From: GWF sp031972135
Lineage (GTDB): Bacteria; Patescibacteriota; Microgenomatia; UBA1400; UBA12108
Direction: 5' to 3'
DNA length: 5,898 bases
NCBI GenBank assembly: GCA_031972135.1
Contig: DALYFH010000037.1
Span: forward strand, 1-5,898
The notes beneath the pieces are model-generated. The model ran no database searches and was not told where the DNA came from. It saw nothing but the letters and a program-made list of their open reading frames with translations. Below, piece after piece: positions 4,400 through 5,898 of this stretch. Positions within the stretch are counted from its first letter, which is position 1. The number at the start of each line of letters is the position of its first letter. Both the position numbers and the translations under genes were made by a program.

Positions 4400-5898
4400 A
4401 TGACTGTGCCCAATTTTTTGGATAAATTAACCGGCAAAAACGAACCAGAGGAAAAGACTTTCCTCGCGCTCGTCCTCTCTGACCACCGAGTCCAGGCTGC
4501 GGTCTGGAAAGTCGTGGGAGCAGAGACCCAGATTGTCTCACTGGGTACCCCAGTTGAGTGGGACGGCGATGTAGCCACCACCAACGAGCTCATCCAGGCG
4601 GTCGATGCGACGATTAGTAGTGCTACCGAAGGGCTGGACATAGAACCAGACGAGATAGTCCTCGGTCTCGCAAACGCTTGGGTTGACACAAATGGGATCA
4701 AACAGTCCAAAAAAGATCTAATAAAAAGTATTTGTCGCGAGCTCTCGCTCAAACCCATTGGTTACGTGGTCATCGCCGACACCATCGTCAAATATCTCAA
4801 AATGCAGGAAGGGGCACCACCCACCTCCATCCTGATCCAGGTTGATCGCCGTAGCGTCACGCTCTCATTAGTTGAGCTCGGTGGGATCAAATATACAGTT
4901 AGCGTCGGCAGTAGCGATGACATTAGTAGCGACGTAGCCGAGGGAATCTCCAACTTGCCACAAGACGTCTCCCTCCCATCTCGCTTTATCCTAGTCTCTG
5001 CGATGGAGAATACTTCCGATCTTGTCCAAGCACTAACCGCTTTTGATTGGCAAAAAAGTTTCTCATTCCTCCATACCCCCAAGATTGAGGCACTACCCAA
5101 AGACGTCGAGGTTCATGCAACAGCCGTCGCGGGAGGGAGCGAAGTCGCTGCCTCACTAGGTTTTAGTTTGGAGCCAAGTGTCCAGGAAACAGTAGCTGAA
5201 CAAGCAGATCCAGAACAACCACTAGACTCAGCAGAGCCAGAGAGTGAACCAACCGCCGAAGATGTCGGCTTTCATCCCGCAACAGTCGAGGAACTAACTG
5301 CCAACAATGTAAAAGTAGTGCAGGATGAAGAAGTGGTAGATGAACAAGAAGACACCGAGGATAAAGACGAAGAACCATCAAAACCTAGTTTCAAGCTCAA
5401 TCTCCCGACCATGCCGAGCATCAAGCTGCCAACATTTAAGCCTAAGATGATCTCCCTTCCCAAACCGAGTTTTGGTCGTAACAACAAACTATTCCTCGCT
5501 CTTGCCGCCATACTTCTAGCTTTTGTCGGACTAGTCTCTGCTTATTATTTTATCCCTAAGGCAACAGTTAGTGTGACCATCCAGGCACGGCCGATCACCG
5601 AGACTATCAATATAACGTTAAAAAGTGATGCTGCAGAGGTCGATCTAGAGTCTTCGACTGTCCCCGCCAAGTATACTAGTGAAGAAGTAAGTGGTGAGGA
5701 CTCAGTCCCCGTGACAGGGACCAAAACCATAGGTGATCCCGCTGTCGGCGAAGTGACTATCTACAATCGCACCTCCCTCCCCAAAACTCTGCTCAAGGGG
5801 ACCACTCTTACTGCAAGCTCACTCAAATTTACCTTAAACTCAGATGTCACAGTCGCTAGCAAGTCTGCCGGTGCCGACTATGTAGATGTGCCAGGCAA
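4400..5898 (+). CDS. Actin-like (PilM/FtsA-type) domain, membrane span, CPR 'baseplate J-like' outer region (3' truncated)
   Basis: 499 residues are visible, the frame is open to the edge and the C-terminus is missing. Residues about 18-255 resemble the actin-like fold of PilM/FtsA: a first strand pair FLALVLSDHRVQAAVWKV (21-38), a central strand pair SILIQVDRRSVTLSLVEL (143-160), and a late strand RFILVSAMENTSDL (195-208). The glycines that normally hold nucleotide are not evident. A strongly acidic linker follows (about 258-328), then a basic Pro/Lys-rich stretch with repeated LPxxP-like units (329-362), a membrane span (364-385), and a beta-rich region beginning IPKATVSVTI. The segment GEVTIYNRTSLPKTLLKGTTL (450-470) resembles proteins annotated as baseplate J-like in Patescibacteria; the J domain itself would lie outside the window. 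I infer an inside-to-outside envelope component. The ATG at 4400 is set by the -10 box. Confidence 0.72.
   Translation, partial: MTVPNFLDKLTGKNEPEEKTFLALVLSDHRVQAAVWKVVGAETQIVSLGTPVEWDGDVATTNELIQAVDATISSATEGLDIEPDEIVLGLANAWVDTNGIKQSKKDLIKSICRELSLKPIGYVVIADTIVKYLKMQEGAPPTSILIQVDRRSVTLSLVELGGIKYTVSVGSSDDISSDVAEGISNLPQDVSLPSRFILVSAMENTSDLVQALTAFDWQKSFSFLHTPKIEALPKDVEVHATAVAGGSEVAASLGFSLEPSVQETVAEQADPEQPLDSAEPESEPTAEDVGFHPATVEELTANNVKVVQDEEVVDEQEDTEDKDEEPSKPSFKLNLPTMPSIKLPTFKPKMISLPKPSFGRNNKLFLALAAILLAFVGLVSAYYFIPKATVSVTIQARPITETINITLKSDAAEVDLESSTVPAKYTSEEVSGEDSVPVTGTKTIGDPAVGEVTIYNRTSLPKTLLKGTTLTASSLKFTLNSDVTVASKSAGADYVDVPG

Noticed and set aside
4315..5100. Two long minus-strand open frames opposite the start of the 3' gene
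   Set aside because: They are antisense to a plus-strand frame with recognisable domains and a promoter, have Ser/Thr/Arg-rich compositions typical of reversed coding sequence, and show no family features.
5163..5730. Further minus-strand open frames opposite the linker and outer region of the 3' gene
   Set aside because: They are shadows of a biased coding sequence; the Leu/Ser-rich translations are the complement of the acidic Glu/Asp codons on the plus strand.

Overview
The window looks like a chromosomal stretch from a member of the Patescibacteria (Candidate Phyla Radiation). The evidence is the very short alanyl-tRNA synthetase with an atypical active-site sequence, the incomplete 3' gene (an actin-like domain, one membrane span and a KATVSVTI-type outer region, an architecture I associate with CPR 'baseplate J-like' proteins), and the tight packing of short genes. 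A finer placement (Microgenomates, Saccharibacteria, WWE3 and so on) cannot be made from the sequence alone. No gene has an in-frame TGA, so nothing suggests a recoded UGA.

Layout. Bases 1-2173 (+) hold a compact gene train: the C-terminal 300 residues of FtsK, the DNA-pumping ATPase of chromosome segregation; a RodZ-like protein (HTH, membrane span, beta-rich outer domain); a 91-residue single-span protein resembling DUF948/YtxG; and a 109-residue YtxH-like protein. The spacers are 6, 21 and 13 nt, so the four genes are probably one division/envelope operon. Bases 2174-2506 (-) encode an unrecognised 110-residue membrane protein whose stop codon abuts the YtxH stop codon. Bases 2507-2562 form a 56-bp divergent promoter region. 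Bases 2563-4356 (+) are alaS, 597 codons long. Bases 4357-4399 are a short spacer with a heptamer repeat and a -10 box. From 4400 an open frame runs off the right edge (499 codons visible).

How the parts relate. The left block concerns chromosome segregation, cell shape and the envelope, and the small membrane proteins fit that setting. alaS is housekeeping. The last gene probably spans the membrane, with an actin-like domain inside and beta-rich domains outside.

The most notable signals are three. First, the three genes preceded by their own promoter (the minus-strand gene, alaS and the 3' gene) each have a near-perfect -10 box ending 6 or 7 nt before the ATG, which predicts leaderless transcripts; none of the six visible gene starts has a convincing Shine-Dalgarno sequence. 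Second, the AlaRS lacks both the beta-barrel ahead of its editing domain and everything after the editing domain, and it carries an unusual Cys cluster. Third, the 3' protein has an actin-like domain whose nucleotide-binding glycines appear to be lost. I saw no RNA genes, CRISPR arrays, insertion sequences or origins. No gene-free stretch exceeds 56 bp.
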